Positions 14,593-27,822 of a DNA stretch of 64,000 nt are shown in pieces. Source of the stretch: Wuchereria bancrofti. Taxonomy: Eukaryota > Nematoda > Chromadorea > Rhabditida > Onchocercidae. Location of the stretch: contig SSBO01000012.1 in the NCBI GenBank assembly GCA_005281725.1, positions 6,946,907-7,010,906 on the forward strand, in the 5' to 3' direction. The position numbers and the translations under genes were made by a program. The stretch's first letter is position 1. Each line of letters opens with the position of its first letter. The notes below the pieces were generated by a model, which searched no databases, was not told the origin of the DNA, and was given only the letters and a program-made list of their open reading frames with translations.

Positions 14593-14718
14593 ATGAGCAA
14601 TGCAAATCACTCCAATAATGCTTCAAATGTCGCACAAAAAACTAAAACTGTCGATGCAAATGCTCTTTTGGATCTTATGGGTAGTAGATTACACGCCAAA
14701 AGCAGAAAAATAACATAG
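14593..14718 (+). CDS. Small open frame, 41 codons, unknown (candidate only)
   Basis: ATG at 14593, stop TAG at 14716-14718. The predicted peptide is hydrophilic: an Asn/Ser-rich start followed by VDANALLDLMGSRLHAKSRK, which could form an amphipathic helix with a basic end. It lacks the Phe/Ile bias of chance frames in this region, which is the only reason to list it. No family is recognised, and no good acceptor or donor was identified on either side. It may be a microprotein, an exon of an unrecognised gene or chance. Confidence 0.2.
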   Translation: MSNANHSNNASNVAQKTKTVDANALLDLMGSRLHAKSRKIT

Positions 14719-17700
14719 AAAAAGAATATATTATAAAAATAATATGTTAACTATAAAAAAAACTATTCGCAGTAATATGGAAATTAAATTACGAACTCCT
14801 ATTTCTGATGTTGCGGAATATCTGATACTATAAAATGTTTGAAACAAAAATAAATTTGAATAATTATGTGAGAAAGAAATCTTGATGACAAAAATCATTC
14901 GTACTTGCGTTATTTTCAATATGTTCTCCAAGGATTTCATTTAAATGACTAATTAAATATGATAGACACAAACGCATTAGCAGTTAAAAAATTTTTGCAT
15001 GTTTATCACAAATAACTGGGTCCCAAACTTATTTTTCATTGCAGAAGATTAATGAAGATCGACTAACGCTTGTTATTTCCTCCTTCCATCGGTGCGAAAA
15101 ACAACACGGCCCAAATCCTCTCGAATAAAAATAACGTAAAGCATTTCTGCTCGGTGATTTGGATAAAATTAACTCCCGTAACAAAAGTTCGACTAAATTT
15201 TATAACGAAGTTCCAAAACTTAAACTTTTGCATCTGCACCTTTCAGTTCACTTTAAACAAAACATAAGTTGTACATGATTCCCGCAGTGCTCCCCTTTCA
15301 GTTCCGCGAACTGGTTCCTTCAAATCTATTACCATACCAGCAAGGATAAAAAATTACTAAGGAATTTCATAGTTTTGGTCCCATTTGACTATGTCAGTAA
15401 CTATATCACTGACAACAGTGACAAAAACATGATTAGCTGAACTCTCATAGATTTATTGCGAGAGTAAAAGAAGTCATAACAAACAAACTACTTCAGACAC
15501 TTGTAACATGAGGCCCAGTAAAGAAAGAAGTTTAACTAATCACTGTTAATAAAATTTTTGCCCAGTATATAACACAATTAGTCTTCACAGTAAAACTCCC
15601 AAAAAGGTCTTCTGCCTGTGTACAGAAAAGAATAAGTTATCATGACGGGATAAACATCATGACGGATCATGACGTAAAAAACTAGACAAGAGAATGTGGG
15701 AAACAAACAGAAATCGTCAATATCCAAAAAGGTCCGTTTAAGAACCAACTCCATGCTGCAGTTGATTAATTGCAACATGAAAACTTGCTAAAGTTTATTC
15801 TGCATAGATTTAATTGCATTTCTCCAAAAACATACAATTCCAAATTTGATGCATTTGAAATTTGTAAGGAGATACATTCAAATCACAAGTAAACGACGTT
15901 TATATGCATCAAGACTCAAAATGATGTAAAGGATAGTTGCTTTTCAGTCTATTTAATGAATCTATAACTTGCTGCTGTATCTATAAACATGTAACCGCAT
16001 AACTCTACTACGCACAGGTATATCGTCACAGTGTCTTTTATTTGGTTTTGCTATATGGGCAAAATCATACTATGAATAGTTCCTCATATATTTTTTTTCT
16101 CAAAATTCAGATAATCCTTCAGAAAATCCAAAACGAACTACTGTGAATGCTATGAAAAACAACAATTTACCTGATAAAAGATCTATGTTTTCCATTTTCA
16201 CTCCTAAAAGGAAAATTGGGTAGGGATGGAAGGTCATATTTTGCTTTCTGCTAGATGCAACAATTTCGTCACTCTTAATCGTACGCATGAAATATCGAAA
16301 AGGTTGACTTGATCAGAGCATGAAATAACTTTCGTCTTTTCCGTCTTGCTACAGAATCGCTCAAGACAAGTACCAACAGAACGAGGGAAATAGATGAAAA
16401 CTGTCTTGTTGCCTTAGTCAATAACTTAATCTTCCTTGGAAATATGCCAACTTCCAGGTACGTCGAAAACAAACCCGAACAGAGTGATGCATCAGCAGTA
16501 ATGGTTATAGCTGACGGTGGGATACAAACAGCATTTTACACATTACCTTCTGAAGAATTAAGTTAGCTGTCGAACTTTTCCACTTAAATCTTCATGTATT
16601 TCGGATCCATTACTTTTTTATCACATAATGTTATTCTCCCAGTTGTTTTAAGCTCACGAATACTCATTTCGTCGCTACGTATTTGTGTCTTATCTTTCCG
16701 CTTATCTCACCAAATATCAAGACCGAGTTTGATAGGAAGAAAAAAGTTCCTCGGTCTTTCAAAAAAATCACCATCGCCAATACTGGAAGATGGAAGAATT
16801 TAAATGACTCGATGAAGATCTCTAAATAATCCTATTAAACATGAAATACTTCAAAGTATAAATTTGACAATGCGACACAACAACTGATTACTGATAAATC
16901 AGGTTGTTATTAGTGCAAATATGAAAAAAATGTACTAAAACAAAAAGTGATAAAAGCATCCTAAGATGTCAACATGTGGTATGAACAATGCAAATAGTCG
17001 ACCTATAAAATTTAGAAAAAGTTGATTACAAAAGAATGATCAGGGTAAGAAGTCATGGTGGGTTATACGTGCTGAAAGAATGCATTCCGATCAAAGTAAA
17101 TGTAGGAAAATCCAGTCAAAAGTCTGCCTCCGTCGTTTTAGATGCGACGGTGATTGTTGTATTGTTGTCTCATCTCATCCCACCCCTACTCTGTTCTCTT
17201 CTCTCTCCTTTAATCAAGAATGATCATAACCTTCCTCTTCTTTCCATACTCGTTTCATTCCTTTGCCAACATTACTGTCAACACCTGTGTTCTCTCCCTC
17301 ATCCTTTTCGCATCAAGCACACTTTGTGTGCATAGCTCTCCATTTAACATCCTTTGCTTCACATTTTCTTAACACAGCATCGACTGATTCACTACCACAC
17401 ATCAACGACTGCTTTACCGCGGTGCGTGCACTATCGTTGCAGATGTGTCTTAGTTAACCAATTTTCGTCACACCAGACGTTTTGTAAAGCATTGTAATTG
17501 ACTAACTGAATCAAAATATTTATCTTCCAAATAACCACAGGAAACGTGAATGAAAAAGTACTGCAATCCTTGTAGTAATTAGCAGAGGAACATAGTTATT
17601 GTAACAGATGTATGCTTACTCGAAGGCATTCGTCAACTCGTTTTCTTTTTAATCTAGAAATTACATTAAATGTTATCTTCTTTCTTTTATCTCTATAATT

Positions 17701-20415
17701 TTTAATTGCATCTGTCACAAATATTACTTTGTACTGAACAATATAAACATATGCATTGCATTTCCATTAATGCTACCAAAATAAGTATTGATTTCGCTGA
17801 ATGTACATACATGAAGAGATGGAAAAGATGCAGTTGAAACAATATTTGATTTTCATTTCGTTGCCTTTCCCACTTTGTTACTGAATTTCTGTATTCTAAG
17901 AAGATATCTGTTATTTTGTTATAAACAAAATTTCTGCTTGGCATATTATGTTTTGTAATGGGGATTTCTCAGAAATGGCGGTATTCACCAGAAAGCAAAT
18001 TCACCAGAAAGATCATAGCTATTAAGAATTGAGAACTTTAAAAATCCTAAAAATCAATTTCAGCCTTACAGTAAAGCAAAAGTTCAGCAGTTATGTCTCA
18101 GTATTTTTCAAATGATACGGTTGAATTCTAAAGTTTTTGACCCCTTAGATCTTGATTCAAATATCACAAAAAATCAGAATGTCAGAATAAAACCGTATTC
18201 TTTATGGATCGGTGCTGCAAGCATGTTTTCGAATTGCGATTTGTAGTTTGGCAAAAAAAAATAGAAGAAATTAAATGTACTTGCAATTTCATTACACTTT
18301 CCCTACTTACATATTTTTTCTGCTTTCTAATCTTAATTTATAATTGAGAACATAGATGAAAGCAGAGGACGATTGAAATAAATTGTTTTCTGGAGTGTTG
18401 GATAGCTGACTGAAGTATCATCTGTTAGCAGTGATGTTGAGAATTTTTGGAATTGAAAGTGAAACATAGCGAGAAGAAATAAGACTGGACTCTGACTCAT
18501 TATCATTTGGAAACAACAGGGAAAAAACCAAATTTAAAATCAAAATTTAAGCCATTAAAATTCTTTTGGTGGTGGAGATTCAGCTAGCATGACAATGACA
18601 GTAGTCGATCCAGTTTTAAACTTAAGAATACCTCATTCTCAGTCAAATTACTTTTTGAAATTAAGGATGAGTGGCAGTCCATGGGTTGTCATTGATGCAA
18701 ATAAAATTACTAAAAAACGTTTTGTATATCATTTGGTTTTTGAATTCATTTTTAAATATTCGAAATGGTGGATGGAAATCGTCATAATTTGAGCATAACA
18801 CATTAGCCGCATTAAGGCATAGATGAGTTATTATCTCAAATAACCCAACTAAAAATTCCTTATTTTCTCATTACGGTAGAAATATATTTGATAGCGGAAA
18901 TTCTTAGATGGCACTGAACTTGAAAGAAGGATGAAGTATTGTTGTTCTAGAAAAAAATGACTGGATAAGAAAAGTTAAGTGAACATTGCAATGAATGTAT
19001 GTTGCTGTCTGGGAGAGATGATTATGATGATGTGCTTAATGATTTATCACATTTCTATCCACTTGCAGACTTCTGTGAATTTTGTCATTTTATTGAATTA
19101 ATGATTTAACTTATTTTAAAACTAATGATTCAACGTTTTTTATTCACCACCAAAAGTTTTAATTTCTTGTTTCCTAATAACATTAACTGACTGGTCAAAA
19201 ATTAAGTTTGGAATACTGAAGAGTTATTTTTTCCACAGTTTCATTTAACTGAATTTTTTTTTTTTTTGAACACATTCTATCAGTTATCAAATAACTGTTC
19301 ACTATTTTCTTTATCCCTGGATTGTTAAGATCATGGAATTTCATTTTTTTTTTCTTCAAGAAAAAAAAATCATCTATATAACGCTGAGGAGAAGCTATTG
19401 TCAGTCACATTTATCTTCAAATTACTAAATTTTCACCTGAATTTTCCACCTGAAATGCATACCATTTCTATTGAGGCTGATCCTACGATTATTTCTCTTA
19501 GTGAATAAAATTTCCTATAAAGCGAGAATCATATATCATGAAGAGAATTCAGAATTTTTTATAACAACCAATGGACAGGTATTCAAATTCTTGTAAATTA
19601 AGATAGTGACAACGGGACAGCATGAATTGCAGCTATTCTAGAGACTACAATCTGTATTTACTAACGCGATGATCCGGACTATTTCAATACTGTAACTTTC
19701 AAGGTATTTATCTTAAACAGACGGAAAAAATATCTTGCGGTACTTCAAGGAACTTCAATACCAAAGCAAGTAAGTGCATGGTACTTCAAGTTCTTGCAGC
19801 AAATTTTCAAGAAATTGATTTTAACATAGTTTTCATAAGTATATTTGGTTTCTAATACCGACCGGTTTATCAAACCGTATACTTTTGGGTTTACTAATGT
19901 TATAAAGTATTTTGAAATACATGGATATTGTGTTTCAAATTTTGAATAATATTCAAATCAGGAAAAAAGTTCTCAGTTCAAAATTATGTGTTTGAATTCC
20001 TATCCTTTCAAGGGCCCGAAAGGCTTTCCCAAACATTTATTCCTTCACTGAAATTTCATGTGACACATATCATTAAACAAGGATTGTGTTTTTGCCCGAT
20101 CAAATAGTTCTGATTTCGTTTTTTCTAGTTCGAAAATTGTTAACAAGCTGTATATTTTTAGAATTTAGTTAGAATAACGTTCGAATTTCTTCAACAATCA
20201 ATGAAACTAATAGATTCCCCAGATTTCAAGTGTATTGATAGAACCAATTTCTTTCAGAATGGTTCATAAATTTTTTGTTTGAAATGTTTTTTTCTTAATT
20301 TTAGGATTATTTTTGGCTCAAAGTGAGTTAGTTCGAAATGAATTGCTTCTGTTCTATTTTTTTTTTTTTAATTTCACACATATAAAGAACTCCATCCGCT
20401 TTCCTTTTTTGACCC
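14719..20415. other. Gene-poor stretch with a pyrimidine-rich island at 17.1-17.45 kb
   Basis: No exon could be supported. Around 17120-17450 the plus strand is C/T-rich and less AT-rich than its surroundings (CATCTCATCCCACCCC and similar). It reads as a long open frame (17036-17335) of Leu/Ser/His residues, but no domain is visible. Left of it the plus strand is mostly A-rich; from about 18.5 kb it becomes T-rich. Confidence 0.5.
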
Positions 20416-20700
<285 letters not shown>

Positions 20701-23700
20701 CTATATATCTAATCTACTGCTTTCTTGCAATAGCAATTTCTATTGTTCCTTATATTGACAAAAAATTTGCCCGATTATCCAGAAACAAATTTTAATATTT
20801 CAAGCGTTTGCTTGTTCATGTAGACACCTATTTGCTGAGATAATCGTAGATAGATGAATGAATCGAATTTTTCGTTGAAATAATCGGCTTAAAAATCTTA
20901 AAATACTTCCTGCACCAAAATTTGTAATAGTGGTGGGTTAAATTCCATGGATTTCCAGCAAGCTGTACGAAATCAGTAGCATGAAATGATTTCGAAACAG
21001 CAACGCGTTTTGCTTTACTGGGTGCTGCATTTCATATACTTTTTATCTCTTCAAAGCATTATCTTTTCAAGCATTCAAAATTGAAAAAAAATTTAATGAA
21101 TGCCGGATTTAATCTCTGTTATCTTTAATTGATTTTTATAAAGGTCTTGTTTTTTCTCATTTCGTTTTAATTTTTTTATCTTCCTTTTTATACCATGATG
21201 ATCTTAATAAGATTGAAAATCCTTATAAACTGCTTTCATAATACAAGAATTTATTTTGTTGAAAAACCGCAGAAAAAAACAAAATAAGTTCCACTAGTAG
21301 TAGGCCTTTGAATATTAAAATTTTTTACGTTTTACCTAGAAGGATTCTAGAACATTATATTCTGTCAATGATGAGAAACTGAAGAAGCCTAACTACCGGA
21401 TGAATTGTTGCATAATGTATTTCTACTCAGGTTGACGTCACAAGATTTCGACACCCACAAAATAATTCACTAGCATATCTTCCGTTTTATTTGGATTTTA
21501 AGTTATCCAAATAAGACCGGTAATGGTAGTGCCTATTTCTGACATTCCCTATCTACAAAACAGGATGACGCACGGTATAAGCAGAGGAATGAAATGATTT
21601 TCCAAGAAACAACAATAAGTTTGAGGATATGAGGATGACAGGATCGTCGTTTTGATTTTAGTTCACAATATATATATATAGAGAGAGAAAGGAACCGCAA
21701 ATTTGAACGAGCAAAAAAAAGTACTTGTATTTAGGAAAAAAAAATTCGAATGCAGAGGCTGGACAGCTAAAAATTTGGAAAGAGAAACTAACTTTTAGTT
21801 TTGTCTGACCGTTCTCAACACTGATCAAGCGGAATTATGCAGACCATCATACTGCGGTGTGTTACAGCTAACACTTTGTAAATCGCTATGGAAATATGGT
21901 GATTAATAAACATGGTACCGCTTCATAGCTGTTAGTTAAGAAATCAGTCGATGAAGCGGCACTTGGATGTGCAAACTGAAAATGCCGAGTCACTTTATTG
22001 TATAGTGGAAAGTATGCAGAGAAATCGATCCGCGACTTTTATGGAATGAAAAGGTATTTTACAATATACCTAAACAAGGGGAAGGAAGGAAGTAATACCA
22101 TGATACGATGAAGACACTAATGCGATCTAATACACATGCTAAAAGTTAACCGGTAAAGAGATCGGATTGGGAACCTGGTCTCCTTTCTGAGCTTCTTCTA
22201 CCAGCATCATTTCAATTTGAATTATTGCTCATTTAAGCTTGCATCGCAGTTTTCGTATTTTAGCTAGTTCAAGCACCTTTCTTTTTGCCCTCAGCCTTGT
22301 CAGATACTTTTCTCTACCTCTTCTCTATCCTTTCTCCTTCCGTCTTATGTTGCTTCTAGTGCACATTGTATTTATTTCATTGCTAATTTTTTATTATCAG
22401 ACCTTTCCGCTCTTACATGAAGTTATTACTGTCTTTCTTTCCCATTTTAAAAAGTACTTGTATTTAGAAAATTTGAATGCATTTAATATCACGAAACTAC
22501 TCTTTTAAAATCTTCAGAAACTTTAAGTTGTAAATTTAAGAGGATAGTTTAACCATATTAAAAAGAAGAACCATATCAGAAAATGTTCAAATTAGGCTAT
22601 ATCAATAACACTTAAATATTCTGAAGGACCTCATAGTTCGGTTAGTACTTACTCCTTGTTGCAGCACTACCCCGATACAGTGATACATCGAGAACAACTC
22701 TTTTTCGCGATTCTCGTTAAGAAGTCCTAAGTAGCTAGTTGTGGACAGTAGCTCTAAAAGAGTTTCAAACCAAATTAAATGGTAGCAAAAATGATCACAG
22801 AAAAAGATAAAATCTCTGTTGCCAGCACAACCTAAGTGATCATGTGAGCCAGAAAAATATATCTAAGATGAACGAACGACACTGATGTTAATTTCATTTA
22901 GAAATGGTGAACTGCAAAATCTGATAAGGACCATTAATCTTAATATTATTGAATAAAGTGGTCAAGTAGGTGAAACGTCTTTCCAACAACGGTCAGTTTT
23001 AAAATTTAGGTCGCAAAATTCGATTTCAAGGTGTATTTCTTTTTAAACTATTTCATATTTTCAATGAAGCATTGCAAAACAGACAAAGTTCACAGTTTTT
23101 TTTACAAATTATTCCTAATAACTGCGGTGAAGTGCAACACCTTTTTTCATGAATGATTAACCTTTATCCAGTTACAAATAAACTTTCTGAATAACTTTTA
23201 TCATTAATTAATGCCATTTATGAATAAAACTGGATGTTCTTGTAATCTAATCAAATTGGATGAACAGCATGATTTCTTAGTAATTTGAAAATTTCGTCTA
23301 TAATTGTAAAAAAGATCAGCCAATTATCTATTTCAAATTATTTTGAGCTAAAATTAGAATTTGTTTGATAAACACTGATTGAAATCTGAGGAAACTGAAA
23401 TTTGTGAAGTTTTTTCAAAAGTACAATATTTTATTTTGAATGGATGAAATGCATTCAAAATAATTGAACTGAGCAATTCTTGCAGAAATTATTTCCAGAA
23501 AATGAAACAAGAAAAAATCTTTCCGTACTAATCCTACAAAATTTCGTATATCACTCTTTTGAATAATAATATACTTAAGGTGGAAAGTAGTAAAAATGAA
23601 ACTTAACATAAATGAAATTCTATATGATCATACGATGATGGAAAACAAGCGGAATAAAAACAATCATTATTTCTTTTTATTTTCTTTCATACGCTTTAAA

Positions 23701-26700
23701 GAGTGTAACGTTTTTCATTGCTCTGTTTCCTGAAATCAGTTCTTGCAAGAATTGTTCAGTCCAGTTATTTTGGATGCATTTCACGCATTTTCAATAAAAT
23801 ATTACACTTTTGAAAAAGCTCCGTAATTTTTAATCTATCCAGAGTTCTTAATCCTGCAATTTATAAAATTTTTTTTGCTTTGAAAGCAGTTATGAGAGGA
23901 AGAGAATGAATGTGTTTGAAGTGATAAAGAAACAAATAAAATTGAACCATCAAGGAGAAAATTCACATCAGAATTTCGAATTATTTTATTTTTAGTGGAG
24001 ATTCGCTTTAACCTAGCCCTTTCAATCGCTGCTATAAACAAGATGAATATGCTTATACTACCATTCCACTATCTGAATTCTTTTAATGGCATGATGCTGA
24101 TTGGGATTCCTTAACTACACTCTCTACATTATACTAGAATTTGTCGCTATGAAAAAAAAATTTATTGGGCGCCTTAAAACAGTCTGTTTAAAAATTCATA
24201 TTTACTTTGTTTCAATTAAATTTTATTTTTTCTCTTCCCATATATCCGAAGTAAACGGCATTTTTGTTAAGGAGTGACAGTAAAAATACTGAGAATTAAC
24301 AGTTAAGAGGAATGACAAAGAAGCTGTCTATATCTGGCCAGTAGCTGTTGGATTTTTAGGAAGAAGTGGAGATGATTAATGATTGAATCAGAAATCGTTT
24401 AGCATTCCAAAAAATGTACCATTTTTTATTTATAAAGCTGAAACGCAGAAGATTATATGATTTACATGAATTTCATGAAAATAGAGGTAAACTATAAATT
24501 AAAAAGTAGTGAGACACCTATAATTAAACTGAAAAGTGAAGAGGGAGAAGAATCTGCGAAATGCTTATGTGTATATAATGTGATATTACAAACCAATCAA
24601 AATACTTGCTTACGTGAGTTCTAAATAACATTTTGTGTAATATATTGTAATAGCTTGCAGAAAATAAATATACTTTCATTTGATATCTGTATCGTTCTTA
24701 TTAGCACTGGCTCCGTATGCATTAGCATGAATTTTTGATACTTGAAAAGTATTTTAAAATATCAAGAAATTTTCAGTAGTTTAAACAAATATTCATTCCT
24801 TTTCAATTTATTTTTACTGATACTTTTTTTAACTGCTCAGTGTGCTATGTTTCGCATACTTATTTTCCGAATATTTTCAATAGTTCATTTGCAATATGCC
24901 AACATTTATCGTTTCTACATGGACAACACTTGCTACATACATATTATTTGCATTGAGAAAATTAGTACTTTAAACATTTGCAACTCTCCTTGTTATTTTT
25001 TTTGTTTTTTTTCAAACATTTTCTGCAGGACAATGCTTCTCGACCAAATTTACATCTGTTATACATACGATGATTCTTATTGATTTTTAAAATTCCGGGC
25101 ACTTCTGAATTTTGCCTTCTTATAAACTCTCAGAAACAACAGTTCCGACAGTAATGAAAGTGTCATAATAAATTTTGGTGATAGTGTTATCGGTGATGAA
25201 AAATAAAAGCGGTGATTTGGTGTTACGATAAGAGATTTGACTGGCTCATATGAATTCTAATTTCTTTAAGGCTTATTTTGTTATAGATTACATATGTAGA
25301 GAAGGAAAAGTTTTTATGGTGCTTTCAAAACGTTAACACAGCATACTCAGAAGCATTTTAAACTTCGGTCATTAAATGTCTTTTATAAAAAAAATCGCTG
25401 ATTGAGTACAAGAGGTAAAAATATCTTATAATGAACTGAAATTTCTTTATTCAATTGGTCAATTTATTATATGCAAAATCGATACTTTAGTCAGTTGGAA
25501 TTTGATTTTAGAATTTGCCAATATTTAGTGATTTTAGACTTGTTTATTCTATAAACAGTGTTTTTTTCCACTATAAGTGATATAACTATTGGTCGCTATT
25601 TAGGTTAATACATATGTTGAATATTTTTAATGTTATATTAAATTATAGTTAGACATCATTAGAAACTATATTTGTTCATAGGGACATAACGTGAAGTATA
25701 AGTACATGCTTTCCATCTATTTCCATCTATTTAGAGAAAGTGGATTGCTGATCAACTTACTATAGCTTACGTAATAATCGGTTCATTCGATAAAAAATAC
25801 TTGACATTTGGCTCTCTAAATAATTTCATTAAGTGGTAAAAAAGTTCCTGTTGCCAAATTATTGATGCTTTTCATCACTTTTTGAACTCAGAAACTTTTA
25901 AATCTGAAGTTTGGACAATTATTTCATTCCTGCGCTTGATTAGTCTTTCTGCTTTAACTATTTTTTAGACTAATCTCTTCTATTATATATTAGAAAACAG
26001 GAACTTCGTAGCATGTAAATGTTTTTAAAACCATAAATAAATGTGAATGCTTAATGATTCAGGAAGTTGTTCTCAATTCCTTGTCCTCGTCTTCCTTTTA
26101 CTTATCTTTTCCCGTCTTTACTCCAGCCCCTTCTCTTCTTTATTTCTTTTTAGACTTTTAAATTTCTGCAGGACTTTCATTTCTCAACTTTTATTTCTTC
26201 AGAAAGAAATTTTTTCTTCTTTTCCGTTTTTATTTTTTGCACTTATCTATTATTTTTCCCGACCTTTGTAATTTCTTCCTCTATCTAAAATCTCACTGGT
26301 TTCTGTTTAATCTTATTCAGTATTCTATAGGCACCAAGGTTTATAATATACATAAGTACTACAAATCACAATCTAATTCCATCTGATATTACTTGAAATA
26401 CTCCTCGAAATGTTGAACTCGCTTTAAACAATGTGCCACCGAGTTATGGAGGCTACACGATACGTGCAAGTCATTTAATGAACATGGTAAGTAGGCTAGT
26501 TTGTTGCTCAGTTAAAATTTTCTGAAAACACTTTTTTTCTATTTCATGCTGTACCACTCATTCTTAATTACTTCTTTTTTTGCTTTTGCTTTCAAAAATC
26601 TGAGTGTCACACTTTGAAAACTTCGGCAGGTATAACATCATTCAACCTAGCTAAATATTTAAAAATTGAGGATGAAACAAGATAACATTTACTCTTCGTC

Positions 26701-27822
26701 AGTGCTGTTCAAATAGTGTTTGCATGTAATGTGATCATGGGGAAGAGACTTAAACAGGTGCCTAAGCTTTTGTTTTTGCTTTATAATTCTTAAAACCATA
26801 TTGATGTAGAAGTATATTATAAATGACAGTATTGATATTTTTCAAATACAGAATGACTATCATTGTCTTAGTACCAGCATGTTTCTTTATGTTAATCGTA
26901 TTTCTATAATATAACTAACTCTCAAAGTATTACATGTTACAACAAGGCGATTTTCGCTACGATAATAAATAATTCTTTATTGGAATTACTAATTTTCACT
27001 TGACAACCTACGATCTAGCATCTTATTTTCTAAAATATGGGATTTTATAAAACATCTACGAAATTGGTCCGGAATAAAATGAAGTCTCATTTCAGGGCTT
27101 TTGCTATTGAGAAAAAAAAAAATCTAAAGATTTGCTTAAGCTGTTTGAAGTAGCTTTTGTTTACCTTCTCATAAAATCTTACAACCTATGTTTGCAGCAA
27201 CAGTTAATGAATTTAATTGTGCACTATAAATTAACCAACCATTACGAGATTGTTGTCCAGTTACTGGGAAAATTACTAATGAAAAAAAGCTTTGTTCATT
27301 GATTTGAAATGGATTTGTTGTTGACAGATTATGGAATATAAAAATAAATACCTTCTCGACAGATCTCACTACTTTTCATCACTTAAATGTTATGTTAATG
27401 GATGAAAATCTTTTCTGTTTCTATTGTTTGTTTTTCTGAAATTACAAACAATAATGGACAAACAAGTTGCCCTTTTTAAGAATCAAATGTCGTGTAGAAC
27501 ATGTAATTGGCTTCAGCAAAAATCGTGTTTGTGGAATTAAAGAAAAGGAAAGCATCTGCTGGGATGAGTGGTGCGTTAGTGATATTTCAAATTGGTCGTG
27601 CAAATTATTAATGGTTAGCACAGTAATTAGATAAATAACTTTATTTCAATTTACTATTTTCTTCTGCCCGGCATTTTCGTCATTACTGTTACTATTTATT
27701 ATTGTTGTAAATTATTATTAATTAAATATTAATTATCATTATTACAACTAAAGAGTTAGAGAAAATGCTTTAGTTGTGGTACATATGCATAAGGATTAGA
27801 AAAAAAGCAAAAAAACTTTATA
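20701..27822. other. Gene-poor T-rich stretch upstream of the GPCR
   Basis: No exon could be supported on either strand. The plus strand is T-rich, like the introns of the plus-strand genes further right. Open frames such as 22239-22508 and 26047-26271 encode mainly Phe, Leu, Ser and Ile and have no domain. A short (AT)n/(GA)n tract lies at 21668-21690. The region probably holds the GPCR promoter and any 5' UTR exons. Confidence 0.5.

Noticed and set aside
17036..17335. 99-codon forward frame
   Set aside because: Lies over the pyrimidine-rich island; composition explains the Leu/Ser/His content and no family is visible.
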